Both the position numbers and the translations under genes were made by a program. From contig NZ_JAMXFA010000005.1 in assembly GCF_025370785.1 (NCBI RefSeq), positions 156,029 to 220,028 of the forward strand: a stretch of DNA of 64,000 nt, read 5' to 3'. This DNA is from Laspinema olomoucense D3b. Its GTDB lineage: Bacteria > Cyanobacteriota > Cyanobacteriia > Cyanobacteriales > Laspinemataceae. Position 1 is the first letter of the stretch, and each line of letters opens with the position of its first letter. Below are positions 29,866-39,100 of the stretch, piece by piece. Under the pieces are notes generated by a model. That model saw only the letters and a program-made list of their open reading frames with translations, did no database searches and was not told the origin of the DNA.

Positions 29866-30791
29866 ACGCCAAACACTTTTTATTGGTAGCAGTTTGTACC
29901 CTCAGTTTTGGGGTCGTTACCGGATGTAAAACTGACAACTCCCGCCCCAGCAGAAGGGCTGATATTGTGATTTGCTCTAAAAATTTCACAGAGCAAAATA
30001 TCCTCGGTGAACTCCTCGCCCAACAAATAGAATCCCAAACCGATTTAACAGTCGATCGCCAGTTAAATTTAGGGGGTACATTCCTCTGTCATGATGGCCT
30101 CAGAACCGGACAAATTGATGCTTATGTGGAATATACTGGCACCGCTTTTACAGCAATTTTAAACCAAGCCCCCATTTCCGACGCTGAAACAGTTTACCAG
30201 AACGTTAAACAAGCCTATCAAGACCAATTTAACTTAACCGTCATGCCTCCATTAGGCTTTAATAATACCTTTGCCATCATGGTCCGAGGAGAAGATGCGC
30301 GGAACTTAAATTTAAAAACTCTCTCCGATGCCGCTGAATATACCCCCCAATGGACAGCGGGATTTGGCTATGAATTTATGAGTCGGGAAGATGGTTTTCC
30401 TGGCTTGGCTGCCACCTATCAGTTAACCTTTGCCCGCCCTCCCGAAGTCATGGATTTAGGATTAATGTATCGGGCCTTAGTTTATAAAAAAGTGGATTTA
30501 ATTGCCGGAGATTCTACTAATGGATTAATTGACAAATTGGGATTAGTGGTGCTAGAAGATGATAAAAAATATTTTCCCCCTTATCAAGCCGTCCCAATAA
30601 TTCGGACTGAGACTTTGGAAAAATATCCCGAGTTAGAATCGGCCATTCTCCAACTGGCGGGATTAATTTCCGAAGCAGAAATGCAACAAATGAATTATCA
30701 AGTTGATGGGGAATTTCGCCGATATGAGGAAGTAGTGCGCGAGTTTTTGGCATCTAAAGAGTCATTGAAATCCGGGAATGAGTCAGAATAG
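29862..30791 (+). CDS. Osmoprotectant ABC transporter, substrate-binding lipoprotein
   Basis: The 309-residue protein has a type II signal peptide with lipobox GVVTGC, the acylated Cys at residue 22. The mature part begins with IVICSKNFTEQNILGELLAQQIE, the start of the OpuAC/QAT family, and contains DAYVEYTGTAF (aromatic cage region) and LIAGDSTNGLIDKLGLVVLEDD. It likely binds glycine betaine, choline or a related compatible solute outside the inner membrane; the ligand cannot be set by sequence. Confidence 0.92.
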   Translation: MNAKHFLLVAVCTLSFGVVTGCKTDNSRPSRRADIVICSKNFTEQNILGELLAQQIESQTDLTVDRQLNLGGTFLCHDGLRTGQIDAYVEYTGTAFTAILNQAPISDAETVYQNVKQAYQDQFNLTVMPPLGFNNTFAIMVRGEDARNLNLKTLSDAAEYTPQWTAGFGYEFMSREDGFPGLAATYQLTFARPPEVMDLGLMYRALVYKKVDLIAGDSTNGLIDKLGLVVLEDDKKYFPPYQAVPIIRTETLEKYPELESAILQLAGLISEAEMQQMNYQVDGEFRRYEEVVREFLASKESLKSGNESE

Positions 30792-30804
30792 ACTGGGGAA
30801 AAAC

Positions 30805-32160
30805 TCACTTAATCGGGTTTCCCTGTTTCTGGAGAATCAGGTTCGGCATTCTCCCGATCCAAAATAAGCGGGTTGCCGTTACACCCATCAGGATTGCACC
30901 TGTGATGAAACAAGCACTGTATCCATAAGAAACAGCCATCATCCCGCCCACTAAACTGCCGATAATTGTGGCAATTCCAATTAGGGAATTATAGGAACCC
31001 ATTGCGATCGCTTCCTGACCTTTGGGGGCAAGTGTGGCAACGATGGTGGTGCTAGAAATGCTAATTGCCGCCCAAGTCAACCCGGTTAAGAGGTGCGCCA
31101 CGCCAACAATGGGCAAACTCAGGGGATGGACAGGCATGATCGCCACGAGGGAGAAAATCAGGAAAACAGCAACTCGGATGGCAGTCGCCCCAGCTTGTAG
31201 CTGAACCCCTTTGCGTTTTTGGACAAAACGCGCCATTGGCAGATAAAAGAATGCCTCGATCGCCGCTTTACCCATAGTGATGAGTAAAACTTGGGTATTG
31301 GTTGCCCCTAAATGGGTGGTGAGAAAAATGGGAAAGGGGACAAAAACGACATTCACGGCAAAGAAAAAGACCGCTGCACAAGCATAGTAAAGCAGCAGGG
31401 GACGGGAGAGTTTGTGAAGCAGGTTCACGCCCCATGACGGATGCAGGATAAAATACAGCATTCGCGAGGAATAAAACATTGCCCGTCTTTCGATGACTGC
31501 TACAGAGATCACGTCATGTAACTCGGGCTGATACTGGCGGTGTTGTGAACTCTTGCGGGGTTCTTTTACCCATTTGCAGCAGAGAATTAAGCTGACTGTA
31601 GCGGCACAACTGGCTAAGATTAACAGCGATCGCAGTCCCATACTCGTCCAGTGGATGGGAATGAAGGCTAACCAACTGGCCCCCAAGAGAACGCCCCCCA
31701 CAAAACTCCAGCCGGAAATTTGATAAAATCTACCAAAAGCACTGGCCCATCGGTCTTCGGGGTTGCCATCGATGACCAGGGCGGAGGCAACTGGGGTAAT
31801 GGCGGCCATGAGAAATGCGCCCAGGGTACAGAATATCATGACTTGCTCGATTCCCTGGGCGATCGCCGTGAGTGCGGTACAGAGGGCAAACCCGCAAAAT
31901 CCTAGGATGAGGAAGGGTCGGCGCAGTTTGAGGCGATCGGAAAGGTTGCCCCAGACAATAAAGGCAATGACACCAGCTAGAGACGTCAGGGAGTGCACTC
32001 GTCCGACATCGGTGACACTACCATTGACGGTTTGAACGATAAATAAGGGCAGCAGGGTAATTAATAACGCTTCGCCTAATTTATACGGAACAAAGACAAA
32101 AAACCAAAGCGGTACCGTGAGGTGTGATAACCGGAAGGGGTTGATTAAGGAAAGATTCAT
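30805..32160 (-). CDS. Major facilitator superfamily transporter
   Basis: The start at 32160 (MNLSLINPFRLSHL) is preferred to an ATG at 32223 because it begins just before the first helix. The 451 residues give about 12 membrane helices. The A-motif-like loop is GNLSDRLKLRRPF between helices 2 and 3, and a related loop lies in the second half (PMARFVQKRKGVQ). Substrate unknown; drug or sugar efflux are possibilities. It converges on the osmoprotectant operon with 13 bases between stops. Confidence 0.85.
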   Translation of the reverse strand: MNLSLINPFRLSHLTVPLWFFVFVPYKLGEALLITLLPLFIVQTVNGSVTDVGRVHSLTSLAGVIAFIVWGNLSDRLKLRRPFLILGFCGFALCTALTAIAQGIEQVMIFCTLGAFLMAAITPVASALVIDGNPEDRWASAFGRFYQISGWSFVGGVLLGASWLAFIPIHWTSMGLRSLLILASCAATVSLILCCKWVKEPRKSSQHRQYQPELHDVISVAVIERRAMFYSSRMLYFILHPSWGVNLLHKLSRPLLLYYACAAVFFFAVNVVFVPFPIFLTTHLGATNTQVLLITMGKAAIEAFFYLPMARFVQKRKGVQLQAGATAIRVAVFLIFSLVAIMPVHPLSLPIVGVAHLLTGLTWAAISISSTTIVATLAPKGQEAIAMGSYNSLIGIATIIGSLVGGMMAVSYGYSACFITGAILMGVTATRLFWIGRMPNLILQKQGNPIK

Positions 32161-32444
32161 CGAATCGGTATGGGTTGTAGGGTTAGAAAAAAACGAGCCA
32201 ATTGCACCCCAGTAAACTTGCAAATTAAAAATAAAATTGATGCAAATTTAGAATGATTACCTACTCTAATTCGACGGAGCTATTGGGCTAAAAGTGCCTG
32301 TGTATCAGGTATCCGCAAAAATACGGACTCTTGGAGATCCCTTTTTTAATCTTTTGTTTATTTTTAATATCTGCAATCTTGTTTCGGTTCCATCCGGGCC
32401 GATCGCCTCATTTTTACCTGCCACTCTCCTTCCGGCTGATACCA

Positions 32445-32468
32445 CAAAAAAACCCGCCGTAGCGGGTT
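32445..32468 (-). terminator. Intrinsic terminator, minus strand
   Basis: On the minus strand AACCCGCTACGGCGGGTT is followed by TTTTTTG. It lies 112 bases past the petL stop and probably ends that transcript. A second palindrome GCCCGC/GCGGGC lies at 32526-32541. Confidence 0.7.
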
Positions 32469-32579
32469 GTATGCGCTTTCCCAATAAAAACCCGCACCCT
32501 CAAGGGTGGGGCTACACGGACAAAGCCCGCCTGCGCGGGCTGAAGAGTAGGGTTAGGTCTTTGGCAACAGGATTGGGGA

Positions 32580-32675
32580 TTAGATCAGTTTGACGGCACG
32601 CAATCCAAACATGATCACGACTGCACTGACGAAGGCTCCACCGACAATCAAAGCGTAAGCAAGGACTCCAGACAT
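32580..32675 (-). CDS. petL: Cytochrome b6f complex subunit PetL
   Basis: The 31-codon frame from the ATG at 32675 reads [17 protein letters not shown], a single hydrophobic helix, and the tail FGLRAVKLI. Length and the (I/V)KLI C-terminus match PetL, the sixth subunit that stabilises the b6f dimer in the thylakoid membrane. GGAGATA lies 8 bases ahead of the ATG. The gene diverges from aroB. The call rests on size, hydrophobicity and the tail motif, so some doubt remains. Confidence 0.7.
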   Translation of the reverse strand: MSGVLAYALIVGGAFVSAVVIMFGLRAVKLI

Positions 32676-32769
32676 TGAGAAGTATCTCCATTTAAAATCG
32701 CTACCCACCATTGAATCATGGCTTGCGATACAATACAGCCCTCTAGGTTTAGTGAATGGGTTGTTTACC

Positions 32770-33864
32770 ATGCCGTCTGTTATCCGCGTCAATCTGCCCC
32801 AGGACTCTTACGATATTGCGATCGCCCCTCAATCCTTAGATCAACTCGGGGAGCAAATGCAGCCTTTAAAGTTGGGGAAAAAAGTCTTAGTGGTGTCTAA
32901 CCCCGTGGTGGATCGACGGTATGGCGACTGCCTCCGGTCCTCCTTAACCGCAGCGGGATTTGATGTCTCTACCTGCATCCTGACGGCAGGAGAACAATAC
33001 AAAACCCTGCGATCCATCCAAAAAATTTACGATGCGGCCCTGGAACAGCGCCTAGAACGGTCCTCCACAATGGTTGCTTTAGGTGGTGGGGTCGTGGGAG
33101 ATATGACCGGATTTGCAGCGGCGACTTGGTTGCGTGGGATTAATTTTGTCCAAGTCCCCACCACCCTGTTAGCAATGGTAGATGCTTCAATTGGGGGCAA
33201 AACTGGGGTGAATCATCCCCAGGGGAAAAATCTGATAGGGGCATTTTATCAACCGCAGTTGGTGGCGATCGACCCCGAGGTGCTAAAAACGCTCCCAGCC
33301 CGGGAATTTCGAGCCGGAATGGCCGAGGTGATTAAATATGGGGTGATTTGGGATTCGGAATTATTCACCCAAATGGAACAAGCAAAGCGCTTAGATCAGT
33401 TGCGTTATGTAGATGCCGGATTTTTGGAAGAAATTCTCGCCCGTTCTTGCCAAAGTAAAGCGGATGTGGTGGGCAAAGATGAAAAAGAAGCAGGATTGCG
33501 GGCAATTCTGAATTATGGTCACACGATAGGTCATGCGGTGGAAAGTTTGACTCACTATAAAGGGATGAATCATGGGGAAGCAGTGGCAGTGGGGATGGTG
33601 GCGGCATCGCGGTTAGCGGTGGCGTTGGGACTTTGGGATGAGGAGTGCGATCGCCGTCAGTTTGCCTTGATTGAAAAAGCTGGGTTACCGACGAAATTAC
33701 CGGACGGATTGAATCTTGAGGAGATTATTGACACGCTGCAAACGGATAAGAAAGTGAAAGATGGACAAGTGCGGTTTGTGTTACCCACGCAAATCGGTGC
33801 GGCAACTGTGAGCGATCGCGTGACGTCAGATTTGATTCGTCAGATATTGCCGGAAATGCAGTAA
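32770..33864 (+). CDS. aroB: 3-dehydroquinate synthase
   Basis: The 364-residue protein carries the NAD-binding segment [19 protein letters not shown], the [13 protein letters not shown] loop, [10 protein letters not shown] and the zinc-ligand motifs [15 protein letters not shown] and [11 protein letters not shown]. It converts DAHP to 3-dehydroquinate in the shikimate pathway. I use the ATG at 32770 ([11 protein letters not shown]); a start at 32752 would add six residues. It is divergent from petL, with about 95 bases between the two starts. Confidence 0.97.
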   Translation: MPSVIRVNLPQDSYDIAIAPQSLDQLGEQMQPLKLGKKVLVVSNPVVDRRYGDCLRSSLTAAGFDVSTCILTAGEQYKTLRSIQKIYDAALEQRLERSSTMVALGGGVVGDMTGFAAATWLRGINFVQVPTTLLAMVDASIGGKTGVNHPQGKNLIGAFYQPQLVAIDPEVLKTLPAREFRAGMAEVIKYGVIWDSELFTQMEQAKRLDQLRYVDAGFLEEILARSCQSKADVVGKDEKEAGLRAILNYGHTIGHAVESLTHYKGMNHGEAVAVGMVAASRLAVALGLWDEECDRRQFALIEKAGLPTKLPDGLNLEEIIDTLQTDKKVKDGQVRFVLPTQIGAATVSDRVTSDLIRQILPEMQ

Positions 33865-33903
33865 GTCCGGTTCACCTTGGAGAGTCCGCAAGAGGGGGAT
33901 ACC

Positions 33904-34353
33904 ATGAGCAAGTATGACAAACTGTTCCAAACTTATGCCAAATCAACGGAAAAACTCACGCCTGTAGAAGCGTTGTTTGCCATTACGCTGATTGTGGTTT
34001 ATGCCGATGGTGAAATGTCTGAACAACAATCGGAGTTACTCCATCAGTTGATGGCAAGTGGGGCGATGAAGGGGTATGAGGTAGAAGATATCTCCAAAAT
34101 TTCGGCCAAAGTGGATAAAATTTGGGACCGTCAAGGGACTTCGGCTTTGTTTAATGCCGCCATTGAAGCTCTTCCCGATGATATGGTTGAAGGTGCCTTT
34201 GCCGTAGCCGCCACCTTTGCAATTGTTGATGGGAAGGTGACGCCAGAAGAATCCCATTATTTGGATAAACTGGCTCACGCCCTGAAAATTCCGGCAGAAA
34301 CAGCACCCCGACTGATTGCTGAAGCTTGGGACAATTATCGGCGATCGGAATAA
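33904..34353 (+). CDS. TerB-like protein
   Basis: The 149-residue soluble helical protein has two halves, each with an acidic loop: VYADGEMSEQQ and AIVDGKVTPEES. This repeated xxDGxxxxxE pattern is that of TerB-type tellurite-resistance or COG3793 proteins, which may bind metal. Start at 33904 (MSKYDK), close behind AGAGGGGGA. It is 39 bases from aroB and probably co-transcribed. The cellular role of stand-alone TerB is not known. Confidence 0.8.
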   Translation: MSKYDKLFQTYAKSTEKLTPVEALFAITLIVVYADGEMSEQQSELLHQLMASGAMKGYEVEDISKISAKVDKIWDRQGTSALFNAAIEALPDDMVEGAFAVAATFAIVDGKVTPEESHYLDKLAHALKIPAETAPRLIAEAWDNYRRSE

Positions 34354-34489
34354 TTAAAGCTTTGTGGGTCCTCTGTCCCTAGGGACGGGGACAGCTATTA
34401 AATTTATTGGACTTGAAGTAACGACAGAGGCGATCGCCAATTAAATGCGATCGCCTCTAAATGTTGAACCAAAAATTCCCTAAATTCGA

Positions 34490-34825
34490 CTAGCCAACCA
34501 TACTCTCTATACTCAGCGGCACCATATCGCCGCCGGTGGTTAAGCCTAATAACATGGGTTCTTGCGGTCGAATGAGTTTGCCGGTGAGGACACACCGTTC
34601 CTCCCGTTGGGCTGTTGCATCTAAACTGGCGCGAATATCGTCTCGGGAAAATGAAGGTCGATACTCTCCTGATTTTTGCTGGACGTAATTCCAGAGCACG
34701 TCTCGAATCAAGGCTTGGTATCCTTGATTGCCAGAAATGGCTTTGAGGCTTTCTTTCAGAGATCTCTCTAGGCGGATGCTGGTGACTTCCATTTCGGTGG
34801 TGGGTGTTCGAGTAATCGCAGACAT
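34490..34825 (-). CDS. Ribbon-helix-helix-type DNA-binding protein
   Basis: In the 111 residues, EVTSIRLERSLKESLKAISGNQGYQALIRDVLWNYVQ fits a MetJ/CopG ribbon-helix-helix: a short strand with alternating polar residues and two helices. The tail (CVLTGKLIRPQEPMLLGLTTGGDMVPLSIESM) is a conserved-looking extra domain typical of a cyanobacterial family I cannot name. Probably a small transcriptional regulator. Confidence 0.65.
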   Translation of the reverse strand: MSAITRTPTTEMEVTSIRLERSLKESLKAISGNQGYQALIRDVLWNYVQQKSGEYRPSFSRDDIRASLDATAQREERCVLTGKLIRPQEPMLLGLTTGGDMVPLSIESMVG

Positions 34826-35264
34826 AACTTTTTTCCTCTGGAGGGTTTACATTCTCTGTAATATTAGTGTAGTATGTTTGGTGAAGAATTCAAGTCCTTG
34901 CTTTCAAAAAATCTAACCGTGAACTTTTTACCCCTCCTTCCTACAATCACTGGACTGTATGCCAATGGCTTGGGCCGTGATGTTGATGCAGGCGATCGCC
35001 TCATGACATCGGCTATAGCTTTGGTGTCCATCGGGCGGGGTGAGTATGATAGGAATGCGGACCAAGATTTTGAGATGAGCGAGGAGTTTAAATCCACGTT
35101 AGGTCAGCTATCAGCATGGCCAAATATTCATAGCAGAAGCGGGAGGGATAGGCATCAAGTGCCGTATCCATCTAGGACGAGAAGACCCTAATAATAAGAG
35201 TTTTTTCAGCCCCCGCTTCCCCTAAATCAGGAAGTGGGGGCTGTTTTTTTTAAGGAGTCGAGTC
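34826..35264. other. Intergenic region, possibly a terminated leader RNA
   Basis: TAGTGTAGTATG-like promoter elements lie near 34865. The plus strand has an unimpressive 105-codon frame (34874-35191) with no family features. A strong terminator (35207-35251) sits just before the HNH gene, so a short RNA or attenuated leader is possible. Confidence 0.35.
35207..35251 (+). terminator. Strong intrinsic terminator directly before HNH gene
   Basis: A 14-bp stem, CAGCCCCCGCTTCC with GGAAGTGGGGGCTG, is followed by eight T. The ribosome-binding site of the next gene (AAGGAG) begins one base later, so the element could be an attenuator as well as the end of an upstream RNA. Confidence 0.85.
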
Positions 35265-35813
35265 GTGAATAGCATAAGTGACGTATTAACAAAATCGGTG
35301 GTGGTGTTTTCTAAAAACTACTTACCGATTAGCCGAGTCAACATTAAACGAGCAATTGTCCTGTTAATTGCAGGCAAGGCCGAACCCTTGGAATTAAGCG
35401 ACGGCAGCAATAGCTATGACTTGGGTCTGGAAACCCCGAGAATGTATGAGGTGCGATCGCCTTCTCAGGTGGTGATGGTTCCGGACCATATCCGCCTAAC
35501 CATTACAGGGACTGAACGGATTTGGAAGGTGCCTCCGGTCAACCGTCGGGAAGTCCTCAAACGGGACCACCATGCCTGTCAATACTGCGGCAGTACCAAA
35601 CATTTAACCCTGGATCATGTCTTGCCTAAATCCCGAGGCGGGAGTCATAGTTGGGATAATGTCGTAACCGCTTGCATGAGTTGCAATTCTCGCAAGGGCG
35701 ATCGCACTCCGATGGAAGCTGGAATGTCCCTCAAAAGCAAACTCAAGGCCCCCATCCACCCAGCCATCTCGTTTGCAGAACAATTCTGGAGCGATTTGAA
35801 GGGCTACGAGTGA
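35265..35813 (+). CDS. HNH endonuclease
   Basis: GTG start with AAGGAG seven bases upstream. In the 182 residues the first half (about 1-95) is a domain found in cyanobacterial HNH proteins (VVFSKNYLPISRVNIKRAI). The second half is a zinc-finger HNH nuclease: CQYCG, LTLDHVLPKSRGGSHSWDNVV, ACMSCNSRKGDRTP, with paired CxxC zinc ligands and the His/Asn/His active site. Role uncertain: genome maintenance or a domesticated homing nuclease. Confidence 0.9.
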   Translation: MNSISDVLTKSVVVFSKNYLPISRVNIKRAIVLLIAGKAEPLELSDGSNSYDLGLETPRMYEVRSPSQVVMVPDHIRLTITGTERIWKVPPVNRREVLKRDHHACQYCGSTKHLTLDHVLPKSRGGSHSWDNVVTACMSCNSRKGDRTPMEAGMSLKSKLKAPIHPAISFAEQFWSDLKGYE

Positions 35814-36051
35814 GATCAACCGGCGATTTGATGTACAATTTGTACACATTTTTGAGAGAAAAGCTCACGGGAAGCGGTTAGACGGAGTGAATCTGAGATG
35901 GGGAATTGCCAATCGTTCAATAAATTTTTGATGTTTCACAATTCCTAAGCACCTATACGCCCTTTTCTGTAAATCACATAAGTTCGGGCAACTCAGACTC
36001 TCACTCAAGGGCGAAGCAAGAATAACTCACAAAGACGAGAGATCACTGGCA

Positions 36052-36447
36052 ATGCTGAAGTTCATTTATACTGAAACCGGCTTTAACCTAGAGCGTTTGC
36101 CTGACTCCATTGAGGAAGTCGTGGCGACCCGTGCCGTCGTGGCGATGCGAGTGGGTGAAAGCATGGCGATCGCACCCTCTAGCGCGTCGTTTTTACTGCC
36201 TGCCGATTTACCTGGACTAAAATTTCTGGAAGCTGAGGCATTAAACGATCCAGGCGACATGATTTCGATCTGCGTTGCCGATAGCGAGTATGTGGAAGTC
36301 AGCCTACGCGGGACTTGGATCTCTACGGATTCCCAGAACGATTTTGGGGTTTTTGTCACCGCCTTGAGCGATCGGGCTGAGTTTTATATACTCAAATGTT
36401 CTGAGGAAGCAAAGGCAGGAGTTTCCCTGCTTAAGGAAGTTGATTAA
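36052..36447 (+). CDS. Conserved cyanobacterial protein (Alr0857-like)
   Basis: The 131 residues begin MLKFIYTETGFNLERL and contain a central APSSASFLLPADLPG. I recall the same pattern in a cyanobacteria-specific family named after Anabaena alr0857. It is soluble, with no catalytic motif and no known function. Confidence 0.6.
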   Translation: MLKFIYTETGFNLERLPDSIEEVVATRAVVAMRVGESMAIAPSSASFLLPADLPGLKFLEAEALNDPGDMISICVADSEYVEVSLRGTWISTDSQNDFGVFVTALSDRAEFYILKCSEEAKAGVSLLKEVD

Positions 36448-36498
36448 AGCCCATGAACCCAGGGTGATTTGAAAGCCCTGGGTTCATTCGGGGTGAGC

Positions 36499-37537
36499 TA
36501 TAGCGGTTCCCGGACTCATGAGGTACAGTAGCAGCAATGAGCAAACCAATTGCGAATATCTTGTTGAGTGACTTGCCGCATTGCTTCGGTAATCCCAATA
36601 ACTAAATCTTCATAGGTTCTCGCTTGAAATTTTTTGAGAATTTCTTTAACTTTAGACCCAAAATTTTCAATCGGAGAAAATTCCGGAGAATAAGGAGAGA
36701 GATAGATAAGCTTTGCTCCCACTTCTTGGATAGCTTCTTCAACCATTTGGCTCTTGTGAATGCTGGCATTATCCATAACTACACAAGCATTTTTCCATAG
36801 ATTAGGAACAAGCTTTGTCACAATAAAAGCTTCAAATGTAATTTGATTTGTTGTTCCATATATGTTGGTTGAAGCCACGAGTTTTTCGAGAGATAAAGCG
36901 CTCAACAAAGATACTCGTTTTCCTCTTTTTTGTGGCTTTGGGCCTCTAGCTCTTTGCCCTTTAATAGCTCGGGCTTGGGTTTTAATTAAGGCTAAGTCTA
37001 CTCCGGATTCATCTATGAAAATCAAGTCCTCATAAGGAATATCTCGAATTTTCTCCCAAAACTCCACTCGCTTTTTTTGAACTTCTTCTTTATATTTTTC
37101 TTCGGCATAAAGGGTCTTTTTTTTACAAGTGTAGTTGAGCTTTTTAATGACTCTATCTAAAGTAGATGTACTGACTTTTACTCCCGTTTTTTCTTCAAGC
37201 AAATCACAAAGCTCTTGCAATGTAGCATCATTATTATTTTCAAGGAGTTCTATCAAAATTACTATTTCTTGACTTCCGAGTTTAGGGGCAGTATTTCCCC
37301 CTTGAGGTTTAGGGGCCAAATCACCCGTTTCTTTAAATTGCTTGAGGATTTTTTGCACAAAACTTTTAGCGACGCCAAATCGGTCAGCTACTTTTTGCAT
37401 TGATAATTTTTCTTCCTCATAGATTTGTACGATTTTTTGCCGAAAGTCTAGAGAGTAGGGTTTCATGATAAATTCGGATGGTTAAGATGAGTCAGTTCTC
37501 CTATGTATTGTACCTCATGAGTCCGGGAACCGCTATA
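36499..37537. mobile_element. Complete IS630-family insertion sequence
   Basis: Perfect 29-bp terminal inverted repeats begin TATAGCGGTTCCCGG and end ATGAGGTACA (left 36499-36527, right 37509-37537). They enclose one transposase gene on the minus strand. TA at both ends is consistent with the TA target duplication of the Tc1/IS630 group. The element is about 1.04 kb, intact, and probably recent. Confidence 0.95.
36516..37466 (-). CDS. IS630 family transposase
   Basis: Of 316 residues, an N-terminal helix-turn-helix (LSMQKVADRFGVAKSFVQKIL) and a second HTH (VSTSTLDRVIKKL) precede a DDE domain with DLIFIDESGVDL, ACVVMDNASIHKSQ and SPIENFGSKVKE supplying the two Asp and the Glu. It is full length with no frameshift. 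The stop lies inside the left inverted repeat, as in compact IS630 copies. Confidence 0.95.
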   Translation of the reverse strand: MKPYSLDFRQKIVQIYEEEKLSMQKVADRFGVAKSFVQKILKQFKETGDLAPKPQGGNTAPKLGSQEIVILIELLENNNDATLQELCDLLEEKTGVKVSTSTLDRVIKKLNYTCKKKTLYAEEKYKEEVQKKRVEFWEKIRDIPYEDLIFIDESGVDLALIKTQARAIKGQRARGPKPQKRGKRVSLLSALSLEKLVASTNIYGTTNQITFEAFIVTKLVPNLWKNACVVMDNASIHKSQMVEEAIQEVGAKLIYLSPYSPEFSPIENFGSKVKEILKKFQARTYEDLVIGITEAMRQVTQQDIRNWFAHCCYCTS

Positions 37538-37668
37538 ATCTTTCTGGGTTTCATTCAGTTAGGCGATCGCCATCCTTATTTGCCCACTCTTGAATATAAC
37601 TCTCTAGCTGCTGGGATCACCACATCCACACAATTGATATATAGCAATTTTCACATTCAGGAAGTTCA

Positions 37669-37744
37669 TGAAAGATCCCCCCTAGCCCCCCTTAAAAAGG
37701 GGGGAACCTGGAAAGTCCCCCTTTTTAAGGGGATTTAGGGGGAG
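37669..37744. repeat. CCCCCTAGCCCCCC palindromic repeat
   Basis: GATCCCCCCTAGCCCCCCTT and the following AAAAAGGGGGG, then CCCCCTTTTTAAGGGGATTT, make nested G/C palindromes. A related element lies at 40404-40450 inside the tRNA array. This is a well-known type of dispersed repeat in filamentous cyanobacteria. Confidence 0.75.
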
Positions 37745-37816
37745 CCTTTATGGACTTGACCCACAAGAGAAAGGTTATAACTTTTACCTGAGCAAATAAA
37801 TCCCCACTTAATCTTC

Positions 37817-38476
37817 TTATCGGCGCTGAGAGAGCAGAATTTTGAGTTGGGTTTTAAATTCTGTAATTTCTTTCTCGGTGGGTTGGGTTTGTTGCCAACT
37901 CTCGCGGGTCATCAGGCGATCGCACCAATCTTTCAACCGAGGATAATCTTCCAGGGGTAATCCCAGACTCGGCAAAAACGGAATGGCAGTTCCGGCAACA
38001 ATATCCGCCAGGGTCAACTGTTCATCCCCAAAATATAGGCGATCGACTAATTTACTTTCAAAAAAGCGTAACACCTGGTCAATATTCTGTTTAGCTTCCT
38101 GCAATTTTTCCGGAGTTTCTTGGGAAAACCCCATCGAATGCATCATCAAGGGCCGCATCGGTGGCATCATCTGAGTTAAGGTCAAAATTTCTATCATTTT
38201 CACAGTCCCTAACATCTGGGGATCCGAGGGCAGTAAAGAAGGAGTGGGATATTTTACCTCTAAGTAATCCAAAATTGCCAAAGACTCCACCATTACAAAT
38301 CCGTCATCTTCCAAAACCGGAATTTGGTGAAACGGATTGAGTGCTAGAAACTCCGGTTGGAACTGATCGCCATTAAGTTTCATCGGGACCAACTCAAACG
38401 ATAGCCCTTTTTCTAATAAGGATATCCAGACCCGGCTAGAGTTAAAAGAAATGCGGTTGTAGTATAGCTTCAACAT
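37817..38476 (-). CDS. Glutathione S-transferase
   Basis: Start chosen at 38476 (MLKLYYNRISFNSSRV), where the thioredoxin fold begins; the 45 upstream codons look noncoding. The N-terminal domain (1-80) has the conserved cis-Pro and glutathione-binding segment IPVLEDDGFVMVESLAILDYLE. The C-terminal helical domain (90-219) has LTLADIVAGTAIPFL. Ser13 is a possible catalytic serine. Soluble detoxification or redox enzyme; substrate unknown. Confidence 0.92.
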   Translation of the reverse strand: MLKLYYNRISFNSSRVWISLLEKGLSFELVPMKLNGDQFQPEFLALNPFHQIPVLEDDGFVMVESLAILDYLEVKYPTPSLLPSDPQMLGTVKMIEILTLTQMMPPMRPLMMHSMGFSQETPEKLQEAKQNIDQVLRFFESKLVDRLYFGDEQLTLADIVAGTAIPFLPSLGLPLEDYPRLKDWCDRLMTRESWQQTQPTEKEITEFKTQLKILLSQRR

Positions 38477-38734
38477 GGCTTGATTTTTTTTACAATACCC
38501 TCCTAATTTTACCCGCCTTTGGGTCCAATACCACAACAGAGTCAGCGCAACTCGACCCAAGATGGTAAGGGCCGTTCCTCCTGGCCCATTGGGAGCCAGT
38601 CCATACTTCACTCCCTTCTTGTTGTAGTATGTTAATTTGGGGCAATCCTTTCCGCTTAATTATCGAGAAAACTCTTATATAGCAAGCTTTACAAGGATGC
38701 TTCAAAAAAAACTCAAAAATTTTTCCAAAACCCC

Positions 38735-38763
38735 TTGACAGTTTTGTAGTATGTATGTAGTAT
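38735..38763 (+). promoter_or_regulatory. Consensus sigma70-type promoter of the tRNA array
   Basis: TTGACA (38735-38740), 17-base spacer, TAGTAT (38758-38763). It lies about 200 bases before the first tRNA. An overlapping AT-rich TATATAAATAT follows. Confidence 0.8.
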
Positions 38764-38816
38764 ATAAATATGAGGCGAGAGGAACAGGGCAAAACGCTCT
38801 ACCCAAACGCCCCCAT

Positions 38817-38834
38817 CGAACCTTGAAAACTAAA
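38817..38834 (+). promoter_or_regulatory. rrn-leader/boxA-like element
   Basis: GAACCTTGAAAACTAAAT matches the CTTTGAAAACT-type boxA of Gram-positive rrn leaders and resembles cyanobacterial 16S leaders as I remember them. It is located where an antiterminator is expected, between promoter and untranslated tRNAs. Role in Nus-factor antitermination is inference. Confidence 0.5.
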
Positions 38835-38868
38835 TAATTAAAGGGCCATTTAATGAAAATGGAAACAA

Positions 38869-38926
38869 TGGCGGACTCAATGGGTGGGAATCATTCCCTT
38901 GAATTATTCCCACCCTATCAACCGCC
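38869..38926 (+). promoter_or_regulatory. Structured leader hairpin of the tRNA array
   Basis: GGCGG pairs with CCGCC as an outer stem and GGGTGGGAAT pairs with ATTCCCACCC as a perfect 10-bp inner stem, separated by internal loops. It is too far from a T-run to be a terminator. It may be a processing site or a small RNA. Confidence 0.55.
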
Positions 38927-38966
38927 GAACTTTTCCAAATTCCATGTAATCCACTGCTGATTTCAT

Positions 38967-39041
38967 GGGGGTGTAGCTCAGTTAGCGTAGAGCACTTGTC
39001 TGTCGAACAAGTCGTCGCGGGTTCGAGTCCCGTCACTCCCG
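38967..39041 (+). tRNA. tRNA-Asp (GUC)
   Basis: Acceptor GGGGGTG/CACTCCC, anticodon loop CTGTCGA, T-loop TTCGAGT, no encoded CCA. Canonical body, first gene of the array. Confidence 0.95.
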
Positions 39042-39100
39042 TTCAGCAGGGATTAAATTTGGAAAAAACCCCTAAGAAAAAACTCGATTGTAATGGATAT

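Noticed and set aside
34874-35191. 105-codon frame before the HNH gene
   Set aside because: Weak start context, no family features, overlapping reverse frame of similar quality; kept only as an intergenic note.
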